Of a DNA stretch of 64,000 nucleotides, positions 8,769 through 17,285 are shown piece after piece. The stretch comes from Galbibacter sp035306585 (GTDB lineage Bacteria; Bacteroidota; Bacteroidia; Flavobacteriales; Flavobacteriaceae). The notes under the pieces are model-generated. The model was given only the letters and a program-made list of their open reading frames with translations, had not been told where the DNA came from and made no database searches. The position numbers were made by a program, and so were the translations under genes. The DNA lies in contig NZ_DATGNU010000028.1 of NCBI RefSeq assembly GCF_035306585.1, forward strand, positions 1 through 64,000. The letters are read 5' to 3'. The stretch's first letter is position 1, and each line of letters begins with the position of its first letter.

Positions 8769-9259
8769 TCGACTGCTGTATTAAGCTGGTTATAACAGAT
8801 TAATTTTTCTATTTGCCCAATAAAATATCTTCCTACTAGTAAAAATCCGATAAATAAAAGCGGCAGTAGGAATTTTATAATTAAGTAGGTATAATTCATT
8901 TTTTTTAGTTCTTCCATGGTACTCTCCAAAGGTGTTATATCCTTAAAAATAGGCTTAAGATGTTTTTTGGCAATATGGCTATAGGCAAGTAAAAACAGTA
9001 GTGTGATGGGGACCGCGAACAGACTACCATCTAAAGCTCTACTGGTATTGAAAAAACAAGGTCCTAATAGCACTATAGCACTATAGAAAAATAGCAGTAA
9101 GAGTAGACTGCCAATGCTGTTTCTAACAGCAATATAGGCAAGCTCTTGTGCTGTTTCGATACTGATTGTTTTGGTTAAAGAGAACCCGTTATAGTCATAG
9201 GATTTGTAATATATGACCGTTAAAAACTATTGATAACTATATTTTAAAATGATTTTCAT
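8747..9259 (-). pseudogene. Membrane protein gene interrupted by an early in-frame TAG
   Basis: A 171-codon frame read leftward from an ATG at 9259. It begins MKIILKYSYQ, hits TAG at codon 11 (9231-9229), and then continues open to 8747. The continuation carries FLTVIYYKSYDYNG, two hydrophobic helices (around SLLLLFFYSAIVLLG and FAVPITLLFLLAYSH), a charged segment with PLESTMEELKKMNYTYL and a further hydrophobic stretch LLPLLFIGFLLVGRYF. No ATG follows the stop for over 100 codons; a GTG at 9073 would discard the first helix. The layout resembles small YcxB-like membrane proteins, but the family is not certain. Confidence 0.55.
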
Positions 9260-9324
9260 CTAAAAAGGGATCTTATTCTTTTGGGCAAGGGTGTATACCT
9301 GTTTTGGTTTAAGACATTAACCTG

Positions 9325-11010
9325 TTATTTACCCTTTCCAATTTGATTGCTTACCCAACTTAAGAATTGATTTTTAAAATCAGTGGTGCTCCATTGTTGG
9401 TCTTTCGCCACATCACTGGCTTGTTCAACCACTGCATTGGAAACGGTCTTTTGATAGTTTACACTGATTTTATTGTTTTCATGGGTAGTCCAATAGGTTT
9501 CTCTATAGGCTATTCCTCCGCCATCTGGAAGCATGCTCACAATACGGACACTGTAATCATCAGCTCCAATCTTAGCAGTGTAGATGGCAAGTTTATGGTC
9601 TTTGTCTATTAAAATATACGGCGCTAGGGATGGTCCTGTGAGCGCATCATTTTTAAGATATGTTTTTAATTGTGGGTCATAGATATAAGCAGAATGTGTA
9701 GCATTTCTGTTAAGGTCATAACCTTCTGGGAAACTCAAATCATTATAGCCATCGAAATTAATGTCAAAGTCCCTTGGATTGAATTCATGTTGCGAAAGTT
9801 GTGTTATCGCGGTTGGTTTTTTAATCGGAGCCAAAGGAGCTTGAAAAACGACACTACTATCAGCAAAGCGGATCAGCTCTCTATCGGAGATCGATACCGC
9901 TATTGGATTTGGGTTGGTATTGGTCGCTCTGGTATATCGTACTGAATAACGCCATAGTAGTTTTTCATTGTTCATCACAAAATCTTTGCTATAGGTATAG
10001 AAGGTGCTATCTATAAGACTTCGGTAATACTGTGGGTAATTCTCGTATCGCTGGAAGGAGTCAATGCTCTTGAGCGTAAATTCAAAGGCTTTATTATATT
10101 GGTAAGTTTTGATTACAGAATCAATGGTATAGCTTACCAGGTGTTTCGAGTTTTTGGTTAATCGCTCCGCGAGCTCAGTTTGCTGAAAACTTTGATCATC
10201 TTTAAAGATACTGCTAATGGTTACATTTTTTTCGGGATGATTGATTTGGCCACTTAGGGTAATTTGATCGCCCAAACCTTTCGTGTTTTGAACGATTAAT
10301 TTTTCTAGGACACTTTCATTAAAAACATAATAATAGGTGTCTATGTTGAGGTTTTGACCAATTCGAAGTAATTCTTGGCCTTTATATACCAGGGCCCCAC
10401 CGCTGAGTGAATCCAATAAGGGATTATCTGTGATTCGTTGATCCTTTATCGTATTAAAATACTTTTGCAGGTGATCGATCTCAAATGTAAATTCCTTCTT
10501 TGGTAACAAATCATAATAGTAATTACCCGTTTGAAGACTTCGTTTAATACGAACGGGTTGTTTGTCAAAATCGATATCATAGGCAACAAACCGGTCTTGG
10601 TCAGATTCGTAGGTGTAGATCTTATAAACTTCATTTTTCACCTTATCTATTCTAAATACGCTCCCTTGTATATCAGAAGTCACTGTTTTTTGATCTCTTA
10701 GGATGGCGGTCTGTTTAAACTCTTTTAGTTTGTTTTCCTGTTTGGTTTTCCCGTAAAGATTAAGGGCGGTAAAACTGGAATCCGATGGTCTTTTAATGAC
10801 TCCTCTATAATACACGCTATCAGGACCTTTGAGGCTGTTATTTTTTATTCGCAGTAGTTTGGAAATTAGTTCTTCATCACTCAGGCGTATAGGTTCTTTT
10901 TGTTGTAAAGCTAAGGAGTCCGTAGTGCTTTGACTATCGGCTTTTTTCGTGTCATTATCACATGCAAAGATACTCAAGGCGATACTGATGATAAATACTA
11001 TTTTTTTCAA
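9325..11010 (-). CDS. Predicted lipoprotein with XAC2610-like C-terminal region
   Basis: A 561-residue lipoprotein. The signal peptide ends in a lipobox with C17 (ALSIFAC), followed at once by the acidic DND. An acidic start of this kind is known in Bacteroidota to direct surface export of lipoproteins, so surface location is an inference. The long middle region has beta-rich, low-similarity sequence and no family I recognise. Near residue 430, DFDINFDGYNDLSFPEG followed by YIYDPQLKTY matches the DxNFDGYxDL plus 'YDPxxKxF' pattern of XAC2610-related proteins. Function is unknown. It lies downstream of the aromatic amino acid hydroxylase with a gap of about 50 bases. Confidence 0.8.
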   Translation of the reverse strand: MKKIVFIISIALSIFACDNDTKKADSQSTTDSLALQQKEPIRLSDEELISKLLRIKNNSLKGPDSVYYRGVIKRPSDSSFTALNLYGKTKQENKLKEFKQTAILRDQKTVTSDIQGSVFRIDKVKNEVYKIYTYESDQDRFVAYDIDFDKQPVRIKRSLQTGNYYYDLLPKKEFTFEIDHLQKYFNTIKDQRITDNPLLDSLSGGALVYKGQELLRIGQNLNIDTYYYVFNESVLEKLIVQNTKGLGDQITLSGQINHPEKNVTISSIFKDDQSFQQTELAERLTKNSKHLVSYTIDSVIKTYQYNKAFEFTLKSIDSFQRYENYPQYYRSLIDSTFYTYSKDFVMNNEKLLWRYSVRYTRATNTNPNPIAVSISDRELIRFADSSVVFQAPLAPIKKPTAITQLSQHEFNPRDFDINFDGYNDLSFPEGYDLNRNATHSAYIYDPQLKTYLKNDALTGPSLAPYILIDKDHKLAIYTAKIGADDYSVRIVSMLPDGGGIAYRETYWTTHENNKISVNYQKTVSNAVVEQASDVAKDQQWSTTDFKNQFLSWVSNQIGKGK

Positions 11011-11064
11011 AATGGTTTGTATATAGATTTGGGGATAAATTTAAAAAACTTTTGGAGATTTGGA

Positions 11065-12831
11065 TTATTTGATTGCAAGGGTCTTCTCAACTAAAGAGAT
11101 TCCGTCATCGATTAGCTGTCCTACCTCAGGTTGACGCTGTTTTATGCCTTCTAGGTGTTGGGATATTTCTAGCGCGAATTCCTGATCATTGGAGGTTTTA
11201 GCGAGCTCATACAACTCAACTGTTAGTAGCCATTGATCGGGAAAATCGTTTTGAATTTGCTCCAATACCTTATGTCTGGAAATGGTTTTATTTTTTCCTT
11301 CTCTAAAGTCACGCACTTGTTGGTACAAGGTTTCTAATTGTTTTTGATCTTCACTTTTAGGTTGTGGGGTTTGGTCAGGGGTACTTTGATGGGTTATTAA
11401 ATCAAATCCCTTGACATCTGCAACGCCATTATAAGCTGAAATGGCTTCTTTGCCAATGGCCAGGTGATATACGCCTTGGTCAGGAGAAAATAATATACGA
11501 TCTCGGTGTTTTACGGTACAATTATTTAGACTGATAAGGATGATTTTACCTAGGAGGTTTCGGGTTCCTGTAATGATTTCACCTTCCATATAAATGTCTC
11601 CTTCAAATTCAAGCTGAACCTTGTGTCCTTCATAAATGTTATAGGCCTTTAAATCACGTGGACTCATATCTTCTATGGCAAGATTGATTCCTTTGAGTTT
11701 GCCAATTGGACTCCCAAACCCATGGCGGTAACGACTGCTTCCATGCCCTACGAGCTCCTTATCTCTATAGGCTAAAGCTGTTTTTCCTGTGGTGGCAACG
11801 TATATGGCTTTTCCTTGATATTCAATTACCTCTTTGAAAACGCCTGAGATTTGTATTCCAGTACTGAGTTCAAGGGTTCCTAATGCGTTGGAGTCAATAA
11901 GCTTTTTAATTCCTGATAAACCACCGCGCCTAATTGCCATGGTATTTGCAAACTCCTCCAAGACTTGGCTTAAGTGAGCAAAGTCAGGTGTGACATATAG
12001 TTGCGGTTGGGGTTTGGTGATATCAAACCCTTGATCGGCCGCTTCTATGGTATAAGGAATCTTTTGAACTGCATCTGTCATACACCATTTGCTTTCACCA
12101 ATGGAGGATAGTAGTCCAGCTCCATAGATTTTTGGGGTAGTTACCTTACCTATAAGGCCGTATTCAACGGTCCACCAATGTAAATTCCGAATACGTGCCA
12201 TCTCACTGAGTTCCGTATTTTGTTCTTGTAGCTCATTAAGCTTTGCTTCAGCTTCTTCGATGGCTTTTAAATCGGTATTTTCCGATTCTTTTAAAATTGA
12301 TAGCCTGCGTACAGCTTGATATATTTGGTGATCCTTCTCATTAGAAATGGCCTTGGCACCAATTTCTCCAAACCTTCTTAAGTACTCTGCGTACTCTGGA
12401 TTGGCTATAATCGGAGCATGTCCGGCTCCTTCATGAATGATATCTGGAGCTGGGGTGTATTGGATATGTTCGAGTTGTCTTATTTCACTGGCGATAACAA
12501 GCACGTTATGGGCCTGAAATTCCATAAAGGCATTCGGGGGTATAAAACCATCGACCGCTACTGCTGCCCACCCTATGTCCTTTAGGATACGATTCATACC
12601 ATACATGCTTGGGATATGGTCAATGGCAATCCCTGTTTTTTTTAATCCTTCTGTATAAGAATCGTGTGCAACCCTTTTTAAGTAATCCACGTTTTTTCGC
12701 ATCACATACCTCCAAGTCGCTTGGTTTATGGCGGAATAGTGCTTATAATTTTGTGGTTTAATGTATTGCTTAAGATGCGCTGGTAAGCGATCAATTAACG
12801 GATTGCTTTGATAGTTTGATTCCATTTCCAC
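11065..12831 (-). CDS. Pterin-dependent aromatic amino acid hydroxylase (long form)
   Basis: A 588-residue protein. The catalytic domain of the phenylalanine/tyrosine/tryptophan hydroxylase family spans about residues 40-330. The iron ligands are visible: H133 and H138 in HEGAGHAP, and E223 in LHWWTVEYGL. Between H138 and E223 lies a roughly 45-residue Lys/Glu-rich predicted helical insertion (about 165-210) that is absent from human PheH. A further C-terminal region of about 250 residues contains GIQISGVFKEV and a Glu/Lys-rich tail and has no recognised function. The likely reaction is BH4-type hydroxylation of Phe to Tyr. Substrate preference cannot be read from the sequence. Confidence 0.9.
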   Translation of the reverse strand: MEMESNYQSNPLIDRLPAHLKQYIKPQNYKHYSAINQATWRYVMRKNVDYLKRVAHDSYTEGLKKTGIAIDHIPSMYGMNRILKDIGWAAVAVDGFIPPNAFMEFQAHNVLVIASEIRQLEHIQYTPAPDIIHEGAGHAPIIANPEYAEYLRRFGEIGAKAISNEKDHQIYQAVRRLSILKESENTDLKAIEEAEAKLNELQEQNTELSEMARIRNLHWWTVEYGLIGKVTTPKIYGAGLLSSIGESKWCMTDAVQKIPYTIEAADQGFDITKPQPQLYVTPDFAHLSQVLEEFANTMAIRRGGLSGIKKLIDSNALGTLELSTGIQISGVFKEVIEYQGKAIYVATTGKTALAYRDKELVGHGSSRYRHGFGSPIGKLKGINLAIEDMSPRDLKAYNIYEGHKVQLEFEGDIYMEGEIITGTRNLLGKIILISLNNCTVKHRDRILFSPDQGVYHLAIGKEAISAYNGVADVKGFDLITHQSTPDQTPQPKSEDQKQLETLYQQVRDFREGKNKTISRHKVLEQIQNDFPDQWLLTVELYELAKTSNDQEFALEISQHLEGIKQRQPEVGQLIDDGISLVEKTLAIK

Positions 12832-13073
12832 TTTTTTGTTCCTCTAAAGTTACAAAAGCATATGTTAATCTGCTAAAATTCAGTTGAAATGCTGTTTTTA
12901 GCATGCTTATAGTACAACAAAGTGTTTTGGCCTTGGTTGGTGTAATCTGAAGGATGAATTTTTGTTGCTTTTTACTTGAAAGTCACATTTAAAATAACAT
13001 GAAATTTTAAACCTTGCTAATTAATTAGGGTGTTGATGTGCGATCAAACCTAAAGCAGCTCCCTACTATGAGA
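12832..13073. other. Intergenic region upstream of the hydroxylase gene
   Basis: AT-rich and without an open frame of note. A weak -7-like box (TAACTTTA read leftward, 12853-12860) lies just upstream of the hydroxylase start. I see no RNA gene, riboswitch-like helices or repeats. Confidence 0.4.
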
Positions 13074-13074
13074 T

Positions 13075-13102
13075 AAAAAAACCACGCGACTAAGGCGTGG
13101 TT
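13075..13102 (-). terminator. Terminator of the DUF4136 gene
   Basis: A perfect 8-bp stem (AACCACGC at 13080-13087, GCGTGGTT at 13095-13102) is followed on the minus strand by a T run at 13080-13075. It lies 30 bases past the DUF4136 stop and is a classic intrinsic terminator. Confidence 0.85.
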
Positions 13103-13131
13103 CGTATCTGAATTTATCCTATCAACTACCA

Positions 13132-13695
13132 TTACTCTGAAACTCCTGCAACGCGGGTAGCTGGTTGTACCGGAGGAAACTGTTCTAAAATTTCTTTTAC
13201 AAATTCTCTAATGCGCTCCTCCTTCTTGGCAAGATCACCATTTGTAATCAATGCTCCTGTTCCTTTACCCTGCCATACGAGTTCTTTTCTATCGGCATCA
13301 ATTAGATCGATGTATAAAGAACCTTCGGTTTCTCTGGAAATAGTATTGTAGCCCATTCCTGCATAGGGATAGCCATACCAACCCCATCCCCAACCAACGT
13401 TGTTGTACACATTTACACGGTCTACTTCTTTGGTAAAGATACTTACCAAAATGTCAGGGTTCTCCGATAACTGATATCCTCTGGATTGTAGTTCGTATTG
13501 GATGGATCTTAAAATTCGCTTAATATCTAAATCCGATATTTCTGCTTTATCAATCCCAGGCTTGTAAAAGGCAAAGGTTTTGTATTTGTTAAAATCGACT
13601 TGCCGGTCGTAGTCTGTAGCTACCTGAATTGTACTACACGCTCCCATTAGGAGGACAATTACTAGTATTCCAGAAAATAGTTTAATGGCTTTCAT
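13132..13695 (-). CDS. DUF4136 domain-containing lipoprotein
   Basis: A 187-residue lipoprotein. The signal peptide ends in LMGAC (C20). The DUF4136 domain begins with TDYDRQVDFNKYKTFAFY and continues through ELQSRGYQLSENPDILVSIF. Its characteristic aromatic/Gly segment is WGWGWYGYPYAGMGY, followed by GSLYIDLIDADRKELVWQG. It probably faces the periplasm at the outer membrane; the function is unknown. It sits 23 bases upstream of the hutU stop on the same strand, with hutU transcribed first, so the two may be co-transcribed. Confidence 0.93.
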   Translation of the reverse strand: MKAIKLFSGILVIVLLMGACSTIQVATDYDRQVDFNKYKTFAFYKPGIDKAEISDLDIKRILRSIQYELQSRGYQLSENPDILVSIFTKEVDRVNVYNNVGWGWGWYGYPYAGMGYNTISRETEGSLYIDLIDADRKELVWQGKGTGALITNGDLAKKEERIREFVKEILEQFPPVQPATRVAGVSE

Positions 13696-13718
13696 GGGTA
13701 ATGTTTTATTTGTTGTTT

Positions 13719-15707
13719 TTATAATATCGTATCCAGTAAATCTTCATCTACGTGGTTTGGAAGGTGAACCTTTAAATTAGATTCTTCTTCCATAGCTCGT
13801 TTAATTGCAAACTCGGCTCCTTTATTTCGAGCCCAGCTTCTTCTAGCAATGCCGTTGTTTACATCCCAAAATAACATGGATTGTAAGCGATTACTAGCCT
13901 CTTTAGAACCATCAAGAACCATGCCGAAGCCTCCATTTATCACCTCTCCCCAACCAACGCCACCACCGTTGTGAATGCTCACCCAAGTGGCTCCTCTAAA
14001 GCTGTCCCCTATGACGTTTTGTATGGCCATATCCGCTGTAAAGCGTGAGCCATCATAAATGTTTGAGGTTTCTCGATATGGAGAATCCGTTCCGCTGACA
14101 TCGTGATGATCTCTACCTAAAATTACAAAACCTATTTCATTTTTGGAAATAGCTTGGTTGAAAGCTTCTGCTATTTTTATCCTTCCAAGAGCATCTGCAT
14201 ACAATATTCGAGCTTGAGAGCCTACCACTAGCTGGTTTTGTTCTGCTGACTTGATCCAATGGATATTGTCCTGTAGCTGTTGCTGAATCTCTGGAGGAGC
14301 ATCTTGTTTAAGATTTTCAAGGACCTTTATAGCCAGCGCGTCAGTTTTACGTAAATCCTCTTCTTTTCCACTGGCGCACACCCATCGAAATGGACCAAAT
14401 CCATAATCAAAGCACATTGGTCCCATAATGTCCTGTACATAACTAGGATATCGGAAATGTTGTCCATCTTCGGTCATAATATCAGCACCTGCCCTAGAGG
14501 CTTCAAGTAAAAAAGCATTCCCATAATCAAAAAAGTAAGTGCCTTTTGCGGTGTGTTTGTTAATGGCTGCTGTTTGCCTTCGTAAGCTTTGTTGCACCAA
14601 GGCTTTGAATTGTTCGCCCTCTTGTGCCATAAGTTCTTGCGCCTTCTCAAATGATATCCCTGCCGGATAATACCCACCTGCCCATGGGTTGTGAAGTGAG
14701 GTTTGATCTGAGCCTAGATCAATTTTTATTTGCTGGGTATCAAATTCTTCCCAAACATCTACTACATTTCCCTGGTAGGCTATGGAGATTACTTCCTTTT
14801 CTTGAACGGCTTTTTTAACCCTACGGACTAAATCATCTAAATCTTTTATAATGATATCGACCCAACCTTGACAATGGCGTGTTTCGATGACTTTTGGATT
14901 TACCTCTGCACATACGGTAATACATCCTGCGATGTTTCCAGCCTTTGGTTGAGCCCCGCTCATACCTCCTAGGCCCGAGGTTACAAAAAGTCCTCCTTTT
15001 GGACTCCGACCGATTTTTCTAAATCCATTCAATACCGTGATGGTTGTTCCGTGTACAATACCCTGAGGCCCAATGTACATATAACTTCCAGCGGTCATTT
15101 GGCCATATTGGGTCACCCCTAGGGCATTAAATTTTTCCCAGTCATCGGAACTGGAGTAATTGGGAATCATCATACCATTGGTTACTACCACTCTAGGGGC
15201 ATTTCTATGCGATGGGAAAAGCCCCATAGGATGTCCACTGTACATCACCAGTGTTTGTTCATCGGTCATCTCCGCTAAGAATTGCATCGTAAGTCTGTAT
15301 TGTGCCCAGTTTTGAAATACAGCACCGTTCCCTCCATAGGTGATCAGTTCATCTGGATGTTGGGCTACTTTGGGATCTAAATTATTCATTATCATTAGCA
15401 TAATAGCCGCTGCTTGTTTTGATTTGGCAGGATACTGATCAATATCGCGCGCATAGATTGGATAGCTGGGTTTAAAACGATACATGTAAATGCGGCCAAA
15501 ACGATCGAGTTCTTCCTTGAATTCCGGGAGCAGTTGTGGGTGCACTTGTTTATCGAAATAGCGTAGGGCGTTTTTGAGTGCCAGTTTCTTCTCCTGTGCG
15601 CTTAAAATGTCTTTGCGTTTGGGGGCATGGTTGACTTTATGGTCGTATGCTTTTAGCTCGGGTAGTTGTTTCGGTATACCTTGAAGTAGTTCTTCTTGAA
15701 ATGTCAT
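13719..15707 (-). CDS. hutU: Urocanate hydratase (long form)
   Basis: A 662-residue urocanase converting urocanate to imidazolonepropionate in histidine breakdown, with tightly bound NAD+. The Gly-rich NAD-binding region TSGLGGMSGAQPKAG is intact, and typical family segments such as YSGHPMGLFPSH and TWVSIHNGGGVGWGE are present. It is longer than the roughly 555-residue HutU of proteobacteria and matches the longer urocanase subfamily. No hutH, hutI or hutG lies in the window, so the rest of the pathway must be elsewhere or missing. Confidence 0.96.
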   Translation of the reverse strand: MTFQEELLQGIPKQLPELKAYDHKVNHAPKRKDILSAQEKKLALKNALRYFDKQVHPQLLPEFKEELDRFGRIYMYRFKPSYPIYARDIDQYPAKSKQAAAIMLMIMNNLDPKVAQHPDELITYGGNGAVFQNWAQYRLTMQFLAEMTDEQTLVMYSGHPMGLFPSHRNAPRVVVTNGMMIPNYSSSDDWEKFNALGVTQYGQMTAGSYMYIGPQGIVHGTTITVLNGFRKIGRSPKGGLFVTSGLGGMSGAQPKAGNIAGCITVCAEVNPKVIETRHCQGWVDIIIKDLDDLVRRVKKAVQEKEVISIAYQGNVVDVWEEFDTQQIKIDLGSDQTSLHNPWAGGYYPAGISFEKAQELMAQEGEQFKALVQQSLRRQTAAINKHTAKGTYFFDYGNAFLLEASRAGADIMTEDGQHFRYPSYVQDIMGPMCFDYGFGPFRWVCASGKEEDLRKTDALAIKVLENLKQDAPPEIQQQLQDNIHWIKSAEQNQLVVGSQARILYADALGRIKIAEAFNQAISKNEIGFVILGRDHHDVSGTDSPYRETSNIYDGSRFTADMAIQNVIGDSFRGATWVSIHNGGGVGWGEVINGGFGMVLDGSKEASNRLQSMLFWDVNNGIARRSWARNKGAEFAIKRAMEEESNLKVHLPNHVDEDLLDTIL

Positions 15708-15758
15708 TGTTACTTGATTTAATACATTATTAACTAGCTTTTGCCCTTGGAGGAAATG

Positions 15759-15911
15759 TTAATCCTTACTTTTGTCATACCCATACGGGCAATGCCTACA
15801 GCCACTTTTACAACAATACCCTCTCCTTAGATGGTATTGTTCTGTGAAGACCCTGTACCCCTCGGCGGACAGGTAAAAATCTCCCTCTTGGATTGGAATA
15901 ATTTTTTTCAT
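15759..15911 (-). CDS. DUF5522 Cys-rich small protein
   Basis: A 50-residue protein from ATG at 15911 to TAA at 15759. Its C-terminal half carries a compact Cys cluster, RGYCCKSGCRHCPYGYD, with C33, C34, C38 and C41. The preceding segment GDFYLSAEGYRVFTEQYHL is also family-typical. The pattern matches DUF5522 proteins, small conserved proteins of unknown function common in Bacteroidota. The spaced cysteines suggest zinc or Fe-S binding (inference). It is upstream of hutU on the same strand with a gap of about 50 bases. It is short enough to be missed by length-filtered gene callers. Confidence 0.85.
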   Translation of the reverse strand: MKKIIPIQEGDFYLSAEGYRVFTEQYHLRRGYCCKSGCRHCPYGYDKSKD

Positions 15912-16001
15912 AAAAAAGGCCTAAATTAGATTATGCTATCTTTACCCAGATAACGCAAGTGGAAAAATACAAATAAGCAGGTACTTATACCAAATTTTAA
16001 T

Positions 16002-16328
16002 TTGATTCTAGTCTTTAAATACATATTGCCAAAACGTTATGATGGCCTTACATTATGGCCGTTGATCATACTCAAGGAAAATAAGCTGAAACTTGATACT
16101 GTTTTAATTAACCACGAGCGCATTCATCTTCGACAACAACTAGAACTTTTGATCGTCTTCTTCTACCTTTGGTATTTAATAGAATGGTTTGTTGGAATAA
16201 TACGCTTTAGAAACGCTGTTAAAGCTTATAGAAATATAAGTTTTGAAAAAGAAGCCTATGCTCATGAGACTGACTTAGATTATTTGGATCATCGGCCAGT
16301 TTACAGTTTTTTAAAGTATCTTTTTTAA
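16002..16328 (+). CDS. Small HERIH-motif protein, putative zinc metallopeptidase-like
   Basis: A 108-residue protein starting at TTG 16002. There is no in-frame ATG upstream before the stop at 15951, and the TTG start gives a compact N-terminus, ILVFKYILPKRYDG. The sequence contains NHERIHLRQQLEL, an HExxH motif. This is followed by a hydrophobic segment (IVFFYLWYLIEWFVG) and then FEKEAYAHETD, whose Glu residues could be a third zinc ligand. The protein is far smaller than known HExxH peptidases. It may be an inactive or minimal relative; this is inference. Confidence 0.8.
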   Translation: MILVFKYILPKRYDGLTLWPLIILKENKLKLDTVLINHERIHLRQQLELLIVFFYLWYLIEWFVGIIRFRNAVKAYRNISFEKEAYAHETDLDYLDHRPVYSFLKYLF

Positions 16329-16346
16329 GCCTAATGTCATTTTTCT

Positions 16347-17285
16347 TTGGTAGGGGTTTGTCGTATCTTGGTCAACTTAAAAAAGGAAGGTTTGTACAAT
16401 CAGCAAGTCAATTTACCGATACTCAAAAACAATGGCATAAGGTTGTATATAAAAAGGGAGGATCAGATACATCCGTTTGTTTCAGGGAATAAATTTCGTA
16501 AACTGAAATACAATCTCGCTATGGCCAAAACCAAGGGCTATGACTGCCTGCTTACCTTTGGCGGCGCTTTTTCGAATCATATTGCTGCCACGGCCTATGC
16601 GGGGTATGAGCAAGGCTTTAAGACCATTGGCCTTATAAGAGGAGAAGAGCTTTGCGGTAAGGATGATAATCCGACAATGAACTTTGCAAAATCCCATGGC
16701 ATGGAGCTTGCCTTTGTCGATAGAGTACAATACCGCGATAAGGATTCTGAAAGTTTTTTAAAGGAGCTGGAGGAAAAATTTGGAAAATTTTATGTAATAC
16801 CAGAAGGAGGAACCAATGGTCATGCAGTTCGAGGATGTGAAGAGATTTTACAAGACCAGGATGCCGATTTTCATTACATCTGTGTAGCGGTAGGTACTGG
16901 GGGTACCATCAGTGGATTAATCAATAGCCTGCAAGATGATCAACAAGTTTTGGGATTTCCAGCCTTAAGAGGGGATTTTTTAAAATCAGAAATCCGTAAG
17001 TTTGCCACAAACAATAGGTGGAAATTGATTGATAAATATCATTTTGGAGGTTATGCTAAAATAAATCGTCAACTTGTGGAGTTTATCAATGCGTTTAAGT
17101 GTGATACCGGCATACCACTTGATCCTGTATATACAGGGAAGATGATCTATGGCATTATGGATCTTGTGGAAAACGGGTATTTTAAAGGCCCCTGTAAAAT
17201 TTTAGCGATACACACTGGGGGGCTACAGGGCATAGAAGGTATGAATCAAGTTTTAAAACGAAAAAAATTACCATTATTAACATGA
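16347..17285 (+). CDS. 1-aminocyclopropane-1-carboxylate deaminase / D-cysteine desulfhydrase family protein
   Basis: A PLP-dependent fold type II enzyme of about 300 residues. The PLP lysine lies in HPFVSGNKFRKLKYNL, the Ser/Asn substrate loop in FGGAFSNHIAATA, and the phosphate-binding Gly loop in VAVGTGGTISG. These features define the ACC deaminase/D-cysteine desulfhydrase group; substrate cannot be decided. There is no ATG near the N-terminus, and TTG codons at 16347, 16368 and 16392 are all possible starts. It overlaps the following glucosaminidase gene by 4 bases (ATGA), indicating translational coupling. Confidence 0.9.
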   Translation: MVGVCRILVNLKKEGLYNQQVNLPILKNNGIRLYIKREDQIHPFVSGNKFRKLKYNLAMAKTKGYDCLLTFGGAFSNHIAATAYAGYEQGFKTIGLIRGEELCGKDDNPTMNFAKSHGMELAFVDRVQYRDKDSESFLKELEEKFGKFYVIPEGGTNGHAVRGCEEILQDQDADFHYICVAVGTGGTISGLINSLQDDQQVLGFPALRGDFLKSEIRKFATNNRWKLIDKYHFGGYAKINRQLVEFINAFKCDTGIPLDPVYTGKMIYGIMDLVENGYFKGPCKILAIHTGGLQGIEGMNQVLKRKKLPLLT

